NCBI GenBank assembly: GCA_023415475.1
Contig: JAEZKL010000034.1
Location: 1 to 48,587 of the forward strand
Source: Bacillota bacterium
GTDB taxonomy: Bacteria; Bacillota; Clostridia; Lachnospirales; Lachnospiraceae
Length of the DNA: 48,587 bases
Direction: 5' to 3'
Positions 8,625 through 16,671 of the stretch are shown here, piece by piece; positions within the stretch are counted from its first letter, which is position 1, and the number at the start of each line of letters is the position of its first letter. The notes under the pieces were generated by a model, which was not told the DNA's origin, ran no database searches, and saw only the letters and a list, made by a program, of their open reading frames with translations. The position numbers and the translations under genes are program-made.

Positions 8625-9407
8625 ATGAAGAGGATTCGTTTGAAAGGACTTGGAATACTTGCCTGTCTGTTGATTGCATTATTAATGACCAAGTCGGTAC
8701 AGGCTGATGTGATCTGGACACCCAATGATGATTTTTTTAATGAACATTACGAAGAGTGTGAACGATTGCTGAGAAGCTATACGGCTAATGGTGAGGAGGG
8801 CTATGTCGAGATTAAGAAGAACCCAAGGTCCAAGGAGACAGTAAAGAATGTAGAGAACGGGACAGAGTTCTATGTGTCCTTCACCTACACCGATGAGAAG
8901 GGCAGGATATGGGGTGTTGTAGAATACGATGAGGGCACTGGCTGGATCATAATGGAGGATATGTTGGTCATTTATGATAATATCTCCTTTATGGAGGAGC
9001 ATAAGGATGAGATTCAGGCTTATCAAGGTGAATTTGATGATTATGTTCCGGAGGAAGAACCGGTGCAATTCTATCAGTATCCGGGCTCCGGAATGTTAAT
9101 CAGTGCAATGGATATTAAGGAGGATAAACCGGAGTTTAGCTATATCTATAAGGATGCAGAAGACCGCCAGTGGGGATACGTCGCTTATTATTTCTCACAT
9201 AGAGGCTGGATCTGTCTCAGCGACCCGACCAATGCCAGCATACCCGGAAGCCAGGAGCAGCCAGAGGTTACCACTATTCCGCCGATCACAGAGCTGCCGG
9301 ATCCAGGCTCCTCTGTCAGTACGGAAGTAATTCTTATCGCGGTATTGGTTGTGGCTGTGATCCTTGGTACGGTAGTCATAATAAGATTATTCTGGAAGAA
9401 AAAATAA
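8625..9407 (+). CDS. Exported, membrane-anchored protein with two SH3-like segments
   Basis: A 260-residue protein. A signal peptide covers about residues 1-27 (KRIRLKG, a hydrophobic core, then a cut near VQA-DV). Two related segments follow, each ending in a Trp/Gly pattern (GRIWGVVEYDEGTGWI and RQWGYVAYYFSHRGWI), typical of bacterial SH3-like domains. A Pro/Thr-rich linker leads to one C-terminal membrane span and the tail RLFWKKK. ATG 8625 is preferred because GGAGG (8613-8617) is 7 bases upstream; ATGs at 8619 and 8622 are too close. The body should lie outside the membrane. It is the third gene of the operon that begins at 7165. Ligand unknown. Confidence 0.8.
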   Translation: MKRIRLKGLGILACLLIALLMTKSVQADVIWTPNDDFFNEHYEECERLLRSYTANGEEGYVEIKKNPRSKETVKNVENGTEFYVSFTYTDEKGRIWGVVEYDEGTGWIIMEDMLVIYDNISFMEEHKDEIQAYQGEFDDYVPEEEPVQFYQYPGSGMLISAMDIKEDKPEFSYIYKDAEDRQWGYVAYYFSHRGWICLSDPTNASIPGSQEQPEVTTIPPITELPDPGSSVSTEVILIAVLVVAVILGTVVIIRLFWKKK

Positions 9408-9422
9408 ATGGATAGAATTCAC

Positions 9423-9436
9423 AGCACAGCTGTGCT
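9423..9436. promoter_or_regulatory. Perfect 14-bp palindrome beside a -10-like box
   Basis: AGCACAGCTGTGCT is its own reverse complement and overlaps the TATACT box at 9436-9441 by one base. It lies about 40 bases before the small ORF at 9474. It could be an operator for the following regulator. The candidate -35 box (TTCACA 9418-9423) is spaced only 12 bases, so the promoter itself is uncertain. Confidence 0.4.
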
Positions 9437-9473
9437 ATACTGCTATTATCAAATTTAAGGAGGTGGGCTTACC

Positions 9474-9605
9474 ATGAAAAGCTTAGATTGTATCGATAGA
9501 GAGGACATCGTTTATATGGAGGGAAAACTATTTGAATTACAAGAAAGGTGCAGATGTATTGCCGGCCCGCTTGCTGAAAGAGATTCAGGAATATGTCGAG
9601 GGTAG
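9474..9605 (+). CDS. Possible 43-residue leader ORF overlapping the CD3324-like gene
   Basis: ATG 9474 follows an excellent AAGGAGG site and opens a 43-codon frame that ends at TAG 9603. It overlaps the start of the next gene in another frame. The peptide (MKSLDCIDREDIVYMEGKLF at its start) is not one I recognise. Ribosomes on it would cross the Shine-Dalgarno site and TTG start of the regulator, so translational coupling is plausible. It may equally be a chance frame. Confidence 0.35.
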   Translation: MKSLDCIDREDIVYMEGKLFELQERCRCIAGPLAERDSGICRG

Positions 9606-9801
9606 CCTGGTCTATATTCCGAAACGCAGCAGTAAAGCAGGCTGGGGCTATGTCAGTGGTGCCCGAGAGGCAATTGACCAAAGAAACAGAAAAATCATGT
9701 ATTTGTTTGAACATGGGGAGACAATGGAATCCCTGGCAGACCGGTTCCATCTTAGTGAAGATACGATTCGGAAAATCGTATATAGGAAAAAATCGATATA
9801 A
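9532..9801 (+). CDS. CD3324-like small HTH regulator with TTG start
   Basis: An 89-residue protein matching the CD3324/Mor-activator-like family common in Clostridia. It has an N-terminal VLPARLLKEIQEYVEGSLVY segment, then YIPK, and a C-terminal helix-turn-helix (MESLADRFHLSEDTIRKIVY). The start codon is TTG 9532, with GGAGGG (9518-9523) 8 bases upstream; no ATG fits the family N-terminus. It is presumably a DNA-binding regulator with unknown targets. It may control itself through the palindrome at 9423-9436. Confidence 0.8.
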   Translation: MNYKKGADVLPARLLKEIQEYVEGSLVYIPKRSSKAGWGYVSGAREAIDQRNRKIMYLFEHGETMESLADRFHLSEDTIRKIVYRKKSI

Positions 9802-10402
9802 TCGTTCTATTCCTATGCATTTAACATTTACTGTGAGATAATACTAGTGACCGGTCAATTTCGTAGGAAAGGGGATGGTTATTTTGATCAAAAGTATAGA
9901 GGTGTTTGAACTTTAATACCCTAAAAAGAGGCAGTGAGCTTGCTCGCTGCCTCTTTTGAATCACTATACATAAATGAAAAAAGCTTGTTTCCCCCCAGCT
10001 TCATAATACCTTAAGCAAACCTTAAGTATTTTGCAGTTGCTGTGAATAGGAAAAGAATGGGCTTTATAAGCCAGAAATTAATCGCTGCAATGGGATTTCT
10101 GGCTGTCCAGCCGGAGATGGGCGTATTAGCTGAAGAAAATTATTTGATGAAGTCGTTATAAAAGAATGGTGATATCATAGAAAAGCTGATATAATAATGC
10201 TGTCCGTGAGGAAATACAGGCGTAGACAAATGCAAAAAGAAGGCATGTTGGGTATGTATGAATTAGGAGAATTACAACACACATAGCATTTGTATAAAAC
10301 ACACTTGCATAGACTAATACATAAGGAAAGTATTCTAAGCCGGTGAAGAACAAGTAACATAATAGAAAGAAAAACAAAAAGGGAAAGGCATAGGTAACAG
10401 AT
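9802..10402. other. Intergenic region before uppP
   Basis: About 600 bases with no convincing gene. A terminator hairpin lies at 9924-9957. A 34-codon frame at 10057-10161 (starting MGFISQKLIAAMGFLAVQPE) resembles a hydrophobic leader or a gene remnant, with only a weak ribosome binding site. A TATAAT box occurs at 10191-10196 without a clear -35 box. The 200 bases before uppP are otherwise featureless and AT-rich. Confidence 0.4.
9924..9957. terminator. Bidirectional terminator
   Basis: AAAAGAGGCAG pairs with CTGCCTCTTTT, extended by T-G and GAGC/GCTC to a two-base apex. A and T tracts on the two sides let it act on both strands. Confidence 0.9.
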
Positions 10403-11224
10403 ATGTTAATTGAATTATTGAAGGTCATCATACTGGGTATCATTGAGGGGATTACCGAATGGCTGCCAATCAGCAGTACCGGTCATATGATTTTAGCAGA
10501 GGAGTTTATTCATTTAAACGTTACGGATGAATTCATGGAGATGTTCCGTGTGGTAATCCAGCTGGGTGCAATCTTAGCGGTTGTAATTCTGTATTTTCAC
10601 AAATTGAATCCCTTCGCTCCAAGCAAATCCAAGGAAGAGAAGGCATCAACCTGGGATATCTGGTTTAAGGTATTGGTGGGATGTATTCCGGCAGGTATAT
10701 TGGGAGTATTATTTGATGACTGGTTTGACGCTAATTTCTATAATTATCAGACGGTAACAGTTACGTTGATTTTATATGGTATTCTGTTCATAATTGTGGA
10801 GAACCGTAATAAAGGCAGGTCTGCAAGAATCACTAAATTCAGTGAGTTGACCTACACGACGGCATTGCTCATCGGTATCATCCAGATTCTTTCGATTATC
10901 CCGGGAACCTCCCGATCGGGAACCACCATTTTAGGAGCGATTCTGCTTGGTACCTCCCGTTATATTGCGGCGGAGTATTCCTTCTTCTTATCCATACCGG
11001 TTATGTTCGGAGCCAGTCTGCTTAAGATTGTTAAATTCGGCTTCGATTTTACAGGGACTGAGATTGCAATTTTGGCAATGGGCATGCTAGTTGCTTTTGT
11101 TGTATCCGTCCTGGCAATCCGCTTCCTGATGGGCTTTATCAAGAAAAATGACTTTAAAGCCTTCGGCTGGTACCGCATCGCACTCGGTGTGATTGTGCTT
11201 GCTTACTTTATTTTCCTGGGATAG
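10403..11224 (+). CDS. uppP: Undecaprenyl-diphosphatase
   Basis: A 273-residue membrane enzyme that dephosphorylates undecaprenyl pyrophosphate to recycle the lipid carrier of peptidoglycan synthesis. The family signatures EGITEWLPISSTGH (residues 15-28) and PGTSRSG (near 167) are intact, and seven or eight membrane segments are evident. Length fits the family. Members of this family can give bacitracin tolerance when abundant. It forms a single-gene unit closed by a strong terminator. Confidence 0.95.
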   Translation: MLIELLKVIILGIIEGITEWLPISSTGHMILAEEFIHLNVTDEFMEMFRVVIQLGAILAVVILYFHKLNPFAPSKSKEEKASTWDIWFKVLVGCIPAGILGVLFDDWFDANFYNYQTVTVTLILYGILFIIVENRNKGRSARITKFSELTYTTALLIGIIQILSIIPGTSRSGTTILGAILLGTSRYIAAEYSFFLSIPVMFGASLLKIVKFGFDFTGTEIAILAMGMLVAFVVSVLAIRFLMGFIKKNDFKAFGWYRIALGVIVLAYFIFLG

Positions 11225-11294
11225 TAAGTCAGACATAAGGCAGGAGTATTGTGATAGTAGAACTGATTATGACGACAATATAGTAAGAGATAAA

Positions 11295-11333
11295 ATGTCA
11301 CTCCGGGCAAAACACCGAGGAGTGACATTTTTA
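11295..11333 (+). terminator. Terminator after uppP
   Basis: ATGTCACTCC (11295-11304) pairs with GGAGTGACAT (11319-11328) around a 14-base loop. Ts follow. Confidence 0.85.
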
Positions 11334-11373
11334 TGTGATAACGATACATTAACGAGTTTTTAACTTTTACCGG

Positions 11374-11529
11374 CTACTTTTCGGATCTGCTTTTTTCGTG
11401 TTTACCTTCATGAACTCCGATGACCTGGCCGTTAATGATTCCAACATCGGCATTCTCCTTCGGCTTCATTTTACGCAGCTCGGAATTACTCTTCTCCCGA
11501 TCCTTTATTCTGTTTTTATTATTATCCAT
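11374..11529 (-). CDS. Small hydrophilic protein, 51 residues
   Basis: A minus-strand frame from ATG (complement 11527-11529) to TAG (complement 11374-11376). A GGAG site lies about 6 bases before the start. The product is very polar and basic: MDNNKNRIKDREKSNSELRK at its start, later NADVGIINGQVIGVHEG. It has no membrane segment and no cysteines. The ribosome binding site and natural-looking codon use support a real gene. I do not recognise the family. It lies convergent to uppP. Confidence 0.6.
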   Translation of the reverse strand: MDNNKNRIKDREKSNSELRKMKPKENADVGIINGQVIGVHEGKHEKSRSEK

Positions 11530-11845
11530 ACGTTACTCCTTTCTTTTTGCTGGATTTTAATTCATGATAATAGAAAGTTTGCGAAGCGTGCTTTCTATCG
11601 TTTGCGCTCACATTACAATGATAGAATACCCTTTTACCCAGGGATATTATCTGCAATTTGAATGAAATTATTGCATAGGAATAATTTTTCATAGAAAAGG
11701 GATATATACATTTTTAATAAACTGGTTTATAATGGCTCATATCCTGCATATCAGACAGAAGGTTTACCTATCGTATGGTGGGAAAAGGACTGATAGGTAT
11801 AAACTGCAAATAGACTTGGTTTTGTGACTAGAAGAGGAGATAATA
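11530..11845. other. Divergent intergenic region before the MATE gene
   Basis: It contains a hairpin at 11570-11598 (ATAGAAAG/CTTTCTAT), a TATAAT box near 11730, and a longer inverted repeat: GTTTACCTATC (11762-11772) against GATAGGTATAAAC (11792-11804), with a two-base insertion in one arm. The last lies 40-80 bases before the MATE start and may be an operator. No gene seen. Confidence 0.4.
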
Positions 11846-13207
11846 ATGACACGTACGAGAGAGGGCAGCAATGGTATCACGGAGGGAGTGATATGGAAAC
11901 AGATATTGATCTTTTTCTTTCCGTTGCTTTTCGGAACATTTTTTCAACAGCTTTATAATACAGCGGATGCGGTCGTGGTTGGTCGTTTTGTCGGAAAAGA
12001 GGCTCTATCGGCGGTGGGCGGTGCTCCAAGTACACTGATCAGTGTCTTTGTTGGCTTTTTTGTGGGTATTTCCACCGGTGCTACCGTAACCATCTCCCAG
12101 TATTATGGCGGACGGAATAAGGAGGAGGTTAGCAAGGCGGTCCATACGGCAATTGCTATGGCAATCGTCGGAGGTGCTATTATCATGGTGATTGGATTGG
12201 TCGGTGCACCGGCTGCCCTTCGCATGATGGGGACTCCGGAAGAGTTAATGCAAGACTCCTTAACCTATATCAGAATCTATTTCGTAGGTATGATTGCCAA
12301 TTTGGTATACAACGTCGGTTCCGGTATCCTGCGTGCAATCGGTGACTCGAAAAGACCATTGTATTTCCTGATTGTCAGCTGCTTTGTTAATATCGTCTTA
12401 GACCTGATTTTTGTGATAGCATTTCATTGGGATGTCATGGGTGTTGCGGTAGCAACGGTAATCTCTCAGCTCTGTAGTGCTGTTCTGGTCTGTATTACCC
12501 TGATGCGAACAAAGGACAGTTATCAGCTTAGATGGAAGGAGCTTCGTTTTCACAGGGAAATGCTGAGAAGAATCATTCGAATCGGTTTGCCTGCCGGTTT
12601 TCAGTCCCTGATGTATTCCTCCTCCAATGTAATCATCCAGGCGAATATGAACAGCTTCGGTACGGATACCATTGCTGCCTGGACTGCATTCGGTAAAATA
12701 GATGGTATCTTTTTTATGGTTATGAGTTCATTCGGAATATCCATTACTACCTTTGTAGGACAGAATTATGGAGCGGGGAAATACGATCGTGTACGTAAGG
12801 GTGCCAAGGTGTGCCTTCTTATGGCAATATTGGTAGCCATAGGCTTAAGTGTGATTCTATACTTCACAGGTCCATATATTTATTGGATGTTTACAGCGGA
12901 TTCCATGGTACTGGAGAAGGGAATGGAGATGCTGCGCATTATGGTTCCTACCTTCTGGACTTATGTGTTTATTGAGATTTTCTCCGGTTCCCTGCGTGGA
13001 ATGGGAAATTCCTTCATTCCTATGATTCTGACCAGTATGGGCATTTGTGTACTGCGTGTACTTTGGATATTCACCGTAGTACCTCTTCGGCCGGAGGTTA
13101 GTACGGTAATCTATAGCTATCCTATCACCTGGGTGGTAACCTCGGTGCTTTTTATCATTTATTATTTATACTATACGAGGAAGCAATTACCGGAGAGAAT
13201 GGCATAA
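11846..13207 (+). CDS. MATE-family multidrug/sodium antiporter
   Basis: A 453-residue protein with twelve hydrophobic segments arranged as two six-helix halves, as in the MATE exporters that expel cationic drugs in exchange for Na+ or H+. The first helix region FFQQLYNTADAVVVGRFVG and the GQNYGAGKYDRVRKG loop of the second half are typical of the NorM/DinF-like bacterial branch. GAGGAG precedes the ATG. It is followed after 32 bases by truA with no terminator between them. The substrate cannot be predicted. Confidence 0.9.
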   Translation: MTRTREGSNGITEGVIWKQILIFFFPLLFGTFFQQLYNTADAVVVGRFVGKEALSAVGGAPSTLISVFVGFFVGISTGATVTISQYYGGRNKEEVSKAVHTAIAMAIVGGAIIMVIGLVGAPAALRMMGTPEELMQDSLTYIRIYFVGMIANLVYNVGSGILRAIGDSKRPLYFLIVSCFVNIVLDLIFVIAFHWDVMGVAVATVISQLCSAVLVCITLMRTKDSYQLRWKELRFHREMLRRIIRIGLPAGFQSLMYSSSNVIIQANMNSFGTDTIAAWTAFGKIDGIFFMVMSSFGISITTFVGQNYGAGKYDRVRKGAKVCLLMAILVAIGLSVILYFTGPYIYWMFTADSMVLEKGMEMLRIMVPTFWTYVFIEIFSGSLRGMGNSFIPMILTSMGICVLRVLWIFTVVPLRPEVSTVIYSYPITWVVTSVLFIIYYLYYTRKQLPERMA

Positions 13208-13239
13208 GAGTTTTCCTTAGAAATAGAAAGGTGTGTCCA

Positions 13240-13980
13240 ATGAAAAATATAAAATTAACACTGGAATATGACGGTAGCCGTTATCATGGCTGGCAAAGGC
13301 TTGGCAAAGGCGAATCGGAGAATACGATCGAGAATAAGCTGCTGGAGCTGATTAAGAGGATGACCGGAGAAGACGTGGAGCTGAACTGTGGCAGCAGAAC
13401 GGAAGCAGGAGTTCATGCCTATGCACAGATCGCTAATTTTAAGACCAATTCTGATCTGAAGCTTTATGAAATTAAGAATTATTTTAACCGGTATCTTCCG
13501 ATGGATATTGCGGTGGTAGAAGTAGAGGAGGTTCCGGAACGTTTTCATGCAACGCTGAATGCGAAATCGAAAACCTACCTGTACCGTATCGCCATCGGTG
13601 ATGTGCCCAGTGTCTTCGACCGCAAATATACCTATTATTGCTTCAAGAAGCCGGACCTTGCACTTATGAAGGATGCGGCCAATAAGCTACTCGGTAAGCA
13701 CGATTTTAAAGACTTCTCTACGGTGAAGAAGAGTAAATCCACCATCAAAGAGATCTATTCCATTGAGATCTATCAGGATTCGAAGGAGATACAGATAGCG
13801 CTTCACGCCAATGACTTTCTGCATAATATGGCTCGCATGCTGGCGGCAACACTGCTGGATATCGGCCTGGGTGCCAGAAAAGCCGAGGAGCTTGAAGCAA
13901 TCCTAAACCCGAATTCTGATGAGACAGCCAGTGCGCCTGCCAGTGCACAGGGATTATTTCTTCAGGAGATAGAGTATTAA
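13240..13980 (+). CDS. truA: TruA-type tRNA pseudouridine synthase, Glu at the catalytic Asp site
   Basis: A 246-residue protein of the TruA family, which isomerises uridines 38-40 in the tRNA anticodon arm. Overall length and motifs fit: YDGSRYHGWQ at the N-terminus, FHATLNAKSKTYLYRI in the middle, and FLHNMARMLAATLLDIG near the C-terminus. The active-site motif normally reads RTDAGVHA; here it is RTEAGVHA, with Glu at residue 55 (codon GAA 13402-13404). I chose ATG 13240 because AAAGGTG is spaced 6 bases before it. It may be a second TruA-like paralogue with altered activity. It shares a transcript with the MATE gene. Confidence 0.82.
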   Translation: MKNIKLTLEYDGSRYHGWQRLGKGESENTIENKLLELIKRMTGEDVELNCGSRTEAGVHAYAQIANFKTNSDLKLYEIKNYFNRYLPMDIAVVEVEEVPERFHATLNAKSKTYLYRIAIGDVPSVFDRKYTYYCFKKPDLALMKDAANKLLGKHDFKDFSTVKKSKSTIKEIYSIEIYQDSKEIQIALHANDFLHNMARMLAATLLDIGLGARKAEELEAILNPNSDETASAPASAQGLFLQEIEY

Positions 13981-14027
13981 AGCATATTTTCATCCGTTAT
14001 AAGTATATAATAATTTCATCTTTTTAT

Positions 14028-14108
14028 AAGTCTGCAGCCTTATGCTGCCGGATAGGACAGGTTAGATACCTGATCATGCCGGATGGAAGAGGTCTGCAGA
14101 CTTTTTTA
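14028..14108 (+). terminator. Long-stem terminator after truA
   Basis: AAGTCTGCAG (14028-14037) pairs with CTGCAGACTT (14094-14103), then Ts. The loop carries its own CAGGT/ACCTG hairpin, giving a branched structure. Confidence 0.8.
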
Positions 14109-14123
14109 TTTTGGAGTCTGATA

Positions 14124-14152
14124 TTGACTTAATACTGCATGTATGATAGTAT
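14124..14152 (+). promoter_or_regulatory. Promoter of the TrmB regulator-lysA unit
   Basis: TTGACT (14124-14129) and TAGTAT (14147-14152) are separated by 17 bases, a good vegetative promoter. It overlaps the upstream-most ATG of the following frame, so that ATG cannot be the start. Confidence 0.6.
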
Positions 14153-14170
14153 TCCTAAAAAGGAACACTA
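14147..14170. promoter_or_regulatory. Inverted repeat over the -10 box, likely operator
   Basis: TAGTATTCCT (14147-14156) and AGGAACACTA (14161-14170) form a 10-bp inverted repeat with one mismatch and a 4-base centre. It begins at the -10 box and covers the expected transcription start. This fits repression by a dimeric regulator, most simply the TrmB protein encoded next. Confidence 0.5.
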
Positions 14171-14196
14171 AAAGCATGGAAAGGAATGTGGAAGTG

Positions 14197-14886
14197 ATGG
14201 ATGAGAATATAATCTTCAAATTAAGCTTATTCGGGCTGACCAGGCAGGAGGCAATCCTTTATATCACGTTGCTGTCAAATCAAAGCATGACAGGATATGA
14301 GCTCGCCAAGCTTACGGGAATATCCAAATCGAATACCTACGGCTCGCTTACCGGTCTGGTAAGTAAGGGGGCTGCTTATATCGTCTCGGAGGAGGCAACA
14401 AAGTATCTGGCTGTTTCGGTAGAGGAATTTTGTAATAACCGGATTCATACCCTTGATGAAGCGAAGAAGGAGCTATCCTGTATCGCCTTCCGGAGTCCTG
14501 ATGCAGAAGGTTACATTACAATAACCGGAAGACAAAATATTCTGAATAAAATGCGAACCATGCTGGAGGGAACAACCCAGAGAGTATATCTATCCTTGAA
14601 TTCAGAACTGCTGATGCATTTTCTTCCGCAGCTGCAGGAGCTCATAAGGAGGAATATCAAGGTTGTCATTCTAACCAACGGTCAGGTAACGCTGCCGGGT
14701 GCAACCCTATACTATTCGGAACGGATTGATGACAAAATCAGGATCATCGTTGATTCGGTCGAGGTAATCAGCGGACTGCCTGATAAGAATTGCCTCTATT
14801 CCAAGAACGAGAATCTGTTTTCTATATTTAAGGATATGCTTACCAATGAAATTGAGATAATTGAGATGAAGGAGGGTTCATACTGA
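14197..14886 (+). CDS. TrmB-family transcriptional regulator
   Basis: A regulator of about 229 residues. The N-terminal winged helix contains LSLFGLTRQEAILYITLL and then LAKLTGISKSNTYGSLTGL, the TrmB hallmark. The C-terminal part begins GYITITGRQNILNKM, like the phospholipase-D-like effector domain of the family. ATG 14143 lies inside the promoter, so the start is 14197 (family-like N-terminus) or 14176 (add seven residues); neither has a strong Shine-Dalgarno site. It ends one base before lysA, so the two are co-expressed. It probably responds to a metabolite and regulates itself and lysA through 14147-14170; this is inference. Confidence 0.8.
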   Translation: MDENIIFKLSLFGLTRQEAILYITLLSNQSMTGYELAKLTGISKSNTYGSLTGLVSKGAAYIVSEEATKYLAVSVEEFCNNRIHTLDEAKKELSCIAFRSPDAEGYITITGRQNILNKMRTMLEGTTQRVYLSLNSELLMHFLPQLQELIRRNIKVVILTNGQVTLPGATLYYSERIDDKIRIIVDSVEVISGLPDKNCLYSKNENLFSIFKDMLTNEIEIIEMKEGSY

Positions 14887-14887
14887 T

Positions 14888-16093
14888 ATGGGGAAAGAAT
14901 TCCGCTTAAGTAAAAGCCGTGTCGAGCAGCTGGCACAGAAATATGGTTCACCGCTTTATGTATATGATGAAGAAACTTTGCGGACACGTTGTAGGGAGAT
15001 GAAGAGCTTAGTTGATTATCCGAATTTTAGACCGAATTATTCTGCGAAAGCGAATACCAATATCGAGCTGTTAAAAATTATCCGCAGCGAAGGCTTCTGC
15101 GTGGATGCCATGTCGCCGGGAGAGATCGTAATTGAGGAGGCAGCGGGTTTTGGGCCGGAGGAGATACTTTATATATCCAATAATGTTGCGGTGGGGGAAA
15201 TGAAGTTTGCCGTAGATCGCGGTATTACGGTAAGTGTGGATTCACTGTCCCAGCTGGAGACCTTCGGGAGGCATTTTCCGGGAAAGAGGGTAGCAGTAAG
15301 ATTAAACCCCGGAATTGGCGACGGCCATAATGAGAAGGTAGTTACCGGAGGAAGAAGCAAGTTTGGTATCGAGCTGAAGGAGATCGCTGCTGTGAAAGCC
15401 ATAGCAGATCGATATAAGCTTACTATCGTTGGTATCAATCAGCATATCGGCTCTCTGTTCCTCGAAGGGAGCAGGTTCGTGAAAGCCTGCCAAAATCTAT
15501 TGGAGGCAGCAAAGGAATTTACCGAGCTGGAATTCATAGATCTGGGCGGTGGCTTCGGAGTACCGTATCAGGGAGAGGAAAGGCTTGACCTGGATCGGTT
15601 GTCCCTTCAGATGCAGCAGGTCATCGACGAGTTTTTGAAGGAATACCCGGATAAGAAGCCGGAGATCAAGATTGAGCCTGGAAGATATGTGGTTGCAGAA
15701 TGCGGTATTCTGATCGGCAGGGTAAACAGCATCAAGATAAATTACGGTGAGAAGTATGTGGGTACGGACATCGGCTTTAATGTGTTGATGCGCCCCGTAT
15801 TATATGATGCTTATCATGGGATTATCGTCTGTATTGAGGAAACCGTAGAGGAATAGGTAACCGTTGTCGGTAATATCTGCGAGACCGGTGATATCATTGC
15901 AAAGGATAGAAGTCTTCCGATAATGAACGAGGGTGATTATATCGTAGTAGAGACAGCCGGCGCCTATGGTTATTCCATGAGCTCTAATTATAATGCAAGG
16001 CTTCGACCGGCAGAGGTGCTTATCGAGCTTGACGGAACAGATCGGTTGATCAGACGAAGGGATCGCCTGGAGGATCTGATAAGGCAGCTGTAA
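14888..16093 (+). pseudogene. lysA: Diaminopimelate decarboxylase gene with an internal TAG
   Basis: The gene encodes the PLP enzyme of the last lysine-synthesis step. Residues 1-322 hold YSAKAN (PLP lysine), NQHIGS, DLGGGFG and EPGRYVVAECG. TAG at 15854-15856 then ends the frame. The same frame continues without any shift to TAA 16091-16093 and encodes the missing C-terminus, including CETGD (the cysteine that completes the neighbouring subunit's active site) and YGYSMSSNYN. The whole would be about 401 residues, normal for LysA. A single base change, for example from CAG, AAG or GAG, explains it. A 322-residue product should be inactive. Alternatives are a sequencing error or amber suppression. 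AAGGAGG inside the trmB end serves the start. Confidence 0.88.
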
Positions 16094-16290
16094 TCCGCAT
16101 GATTAGAACGGTGCTCTCAAAACCTCCAATCGCATTACTGCCATGGGAGGGCTCAATTATAATCTATCATTAAGGAATGGACAGCCATAAAAAGCTAGCG
16201 ATACCTAAGATAAGTAGAAGCCAACCTGTAAAAGTAGTTGTACCTGACTAAAGTTGGGAGCCTATATTACAACAATAACAGTGTTATTTA

Positions 16291-16319
16291 TTGATTTTCT
16301 GCTATCGACATTATAAAAT
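16291..16319 (+). promoter_or_regulatory. Promoter of rhaM
   Basis: TTGATT (16291-16296) and TAAAAT (16314-16319) are separated by 17 bases, 26 bases before the ATG. The spacer 16094-16290 upstream holds no gene that I can see. Confidence 0.55.
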
Positions 16320-16344
16320 ATACTGCAGAAAGGGAGGATTAAGT

Positions 16345-16656
16345 ATGCTTTTAGGATTTAAAATGAAATTGTATGAGGGAATGGAAGAGGAGTATACGAA
16401 GCGCCACAATGAATTGTGGCCTGAGATGATTGATATGCTTCATGCTCATGGCGGCAAAAACTATACCATCTTCTTAGACCGCGAGACCAATGTCTTATAT
16501 GGATCGATTGAGATCCTGGATGAGGAGTTATGGGCAAAGGCGGCTGATACAGCCATCAATCGTAAATGGTGGGATTACATGGCCGATATCATGGAGACCA
16601 ACCCCGATAACAGCCCAATCAGCAAACCGCTGGTAAAAGTGTTTCATCTGGATTGA
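16345..16656 (+). CDS. rhaM: L-rhamnose mutarotase
   Basis: A 103-residue protein of the RhaM/YiiL family, which interconverts alpha and beta anomers of L-rhamnose. The family pattern is clear: KRHNELWPEM with the catalytic His at residue 21, then YTIFLDRETN, the paired Trp in RKWWDYM, and the ending KPLVKVFHLD. Length matches the family. GGGAGG is 7 bases before ATG 16345. No other rhamnose genes lie beside it, so it serves a pathway encoded elsewhere. Confidence 0.92.
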   Translation: MLLGFKMKLYEGMEEEYTKRHNELWPEMIDMLHAHGGKNYTIFLDRETNVLYGSIEILDEELWAKAADTAINRKWWDYMADIMETNPDNSPISKPLVKVFHLD

Positions 16657-16671
16657 TATCACAATCCAGAT
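16646..16671 (+). terminator. Stem-loop over the rhaM stop codon
   Basis: ATCTGGATTG (16646-16655) pairs perfectly with CAATCCAGAT (16662-16671). No T tract follows, so it may stabilise the 3' end rather than terminate. Confidence 0.5.

Noticed and set aside
13981..14200. Lysine riboswitch or T-box before the trmB-lysA unit
   Set aside because: The structure here is the truA terminator followed by a plain promoter; no T-box sequence or lysine aptamer pattern is visible.
15854..15856. TAG in lysA as a pyrrolysine codon
   Set aside because: Pyrrolysine is known in methylamine methyltransferases and a few other proteins; nothing in this window encodes its machinery, and LysA does not need it. 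A point mutation is simpler.
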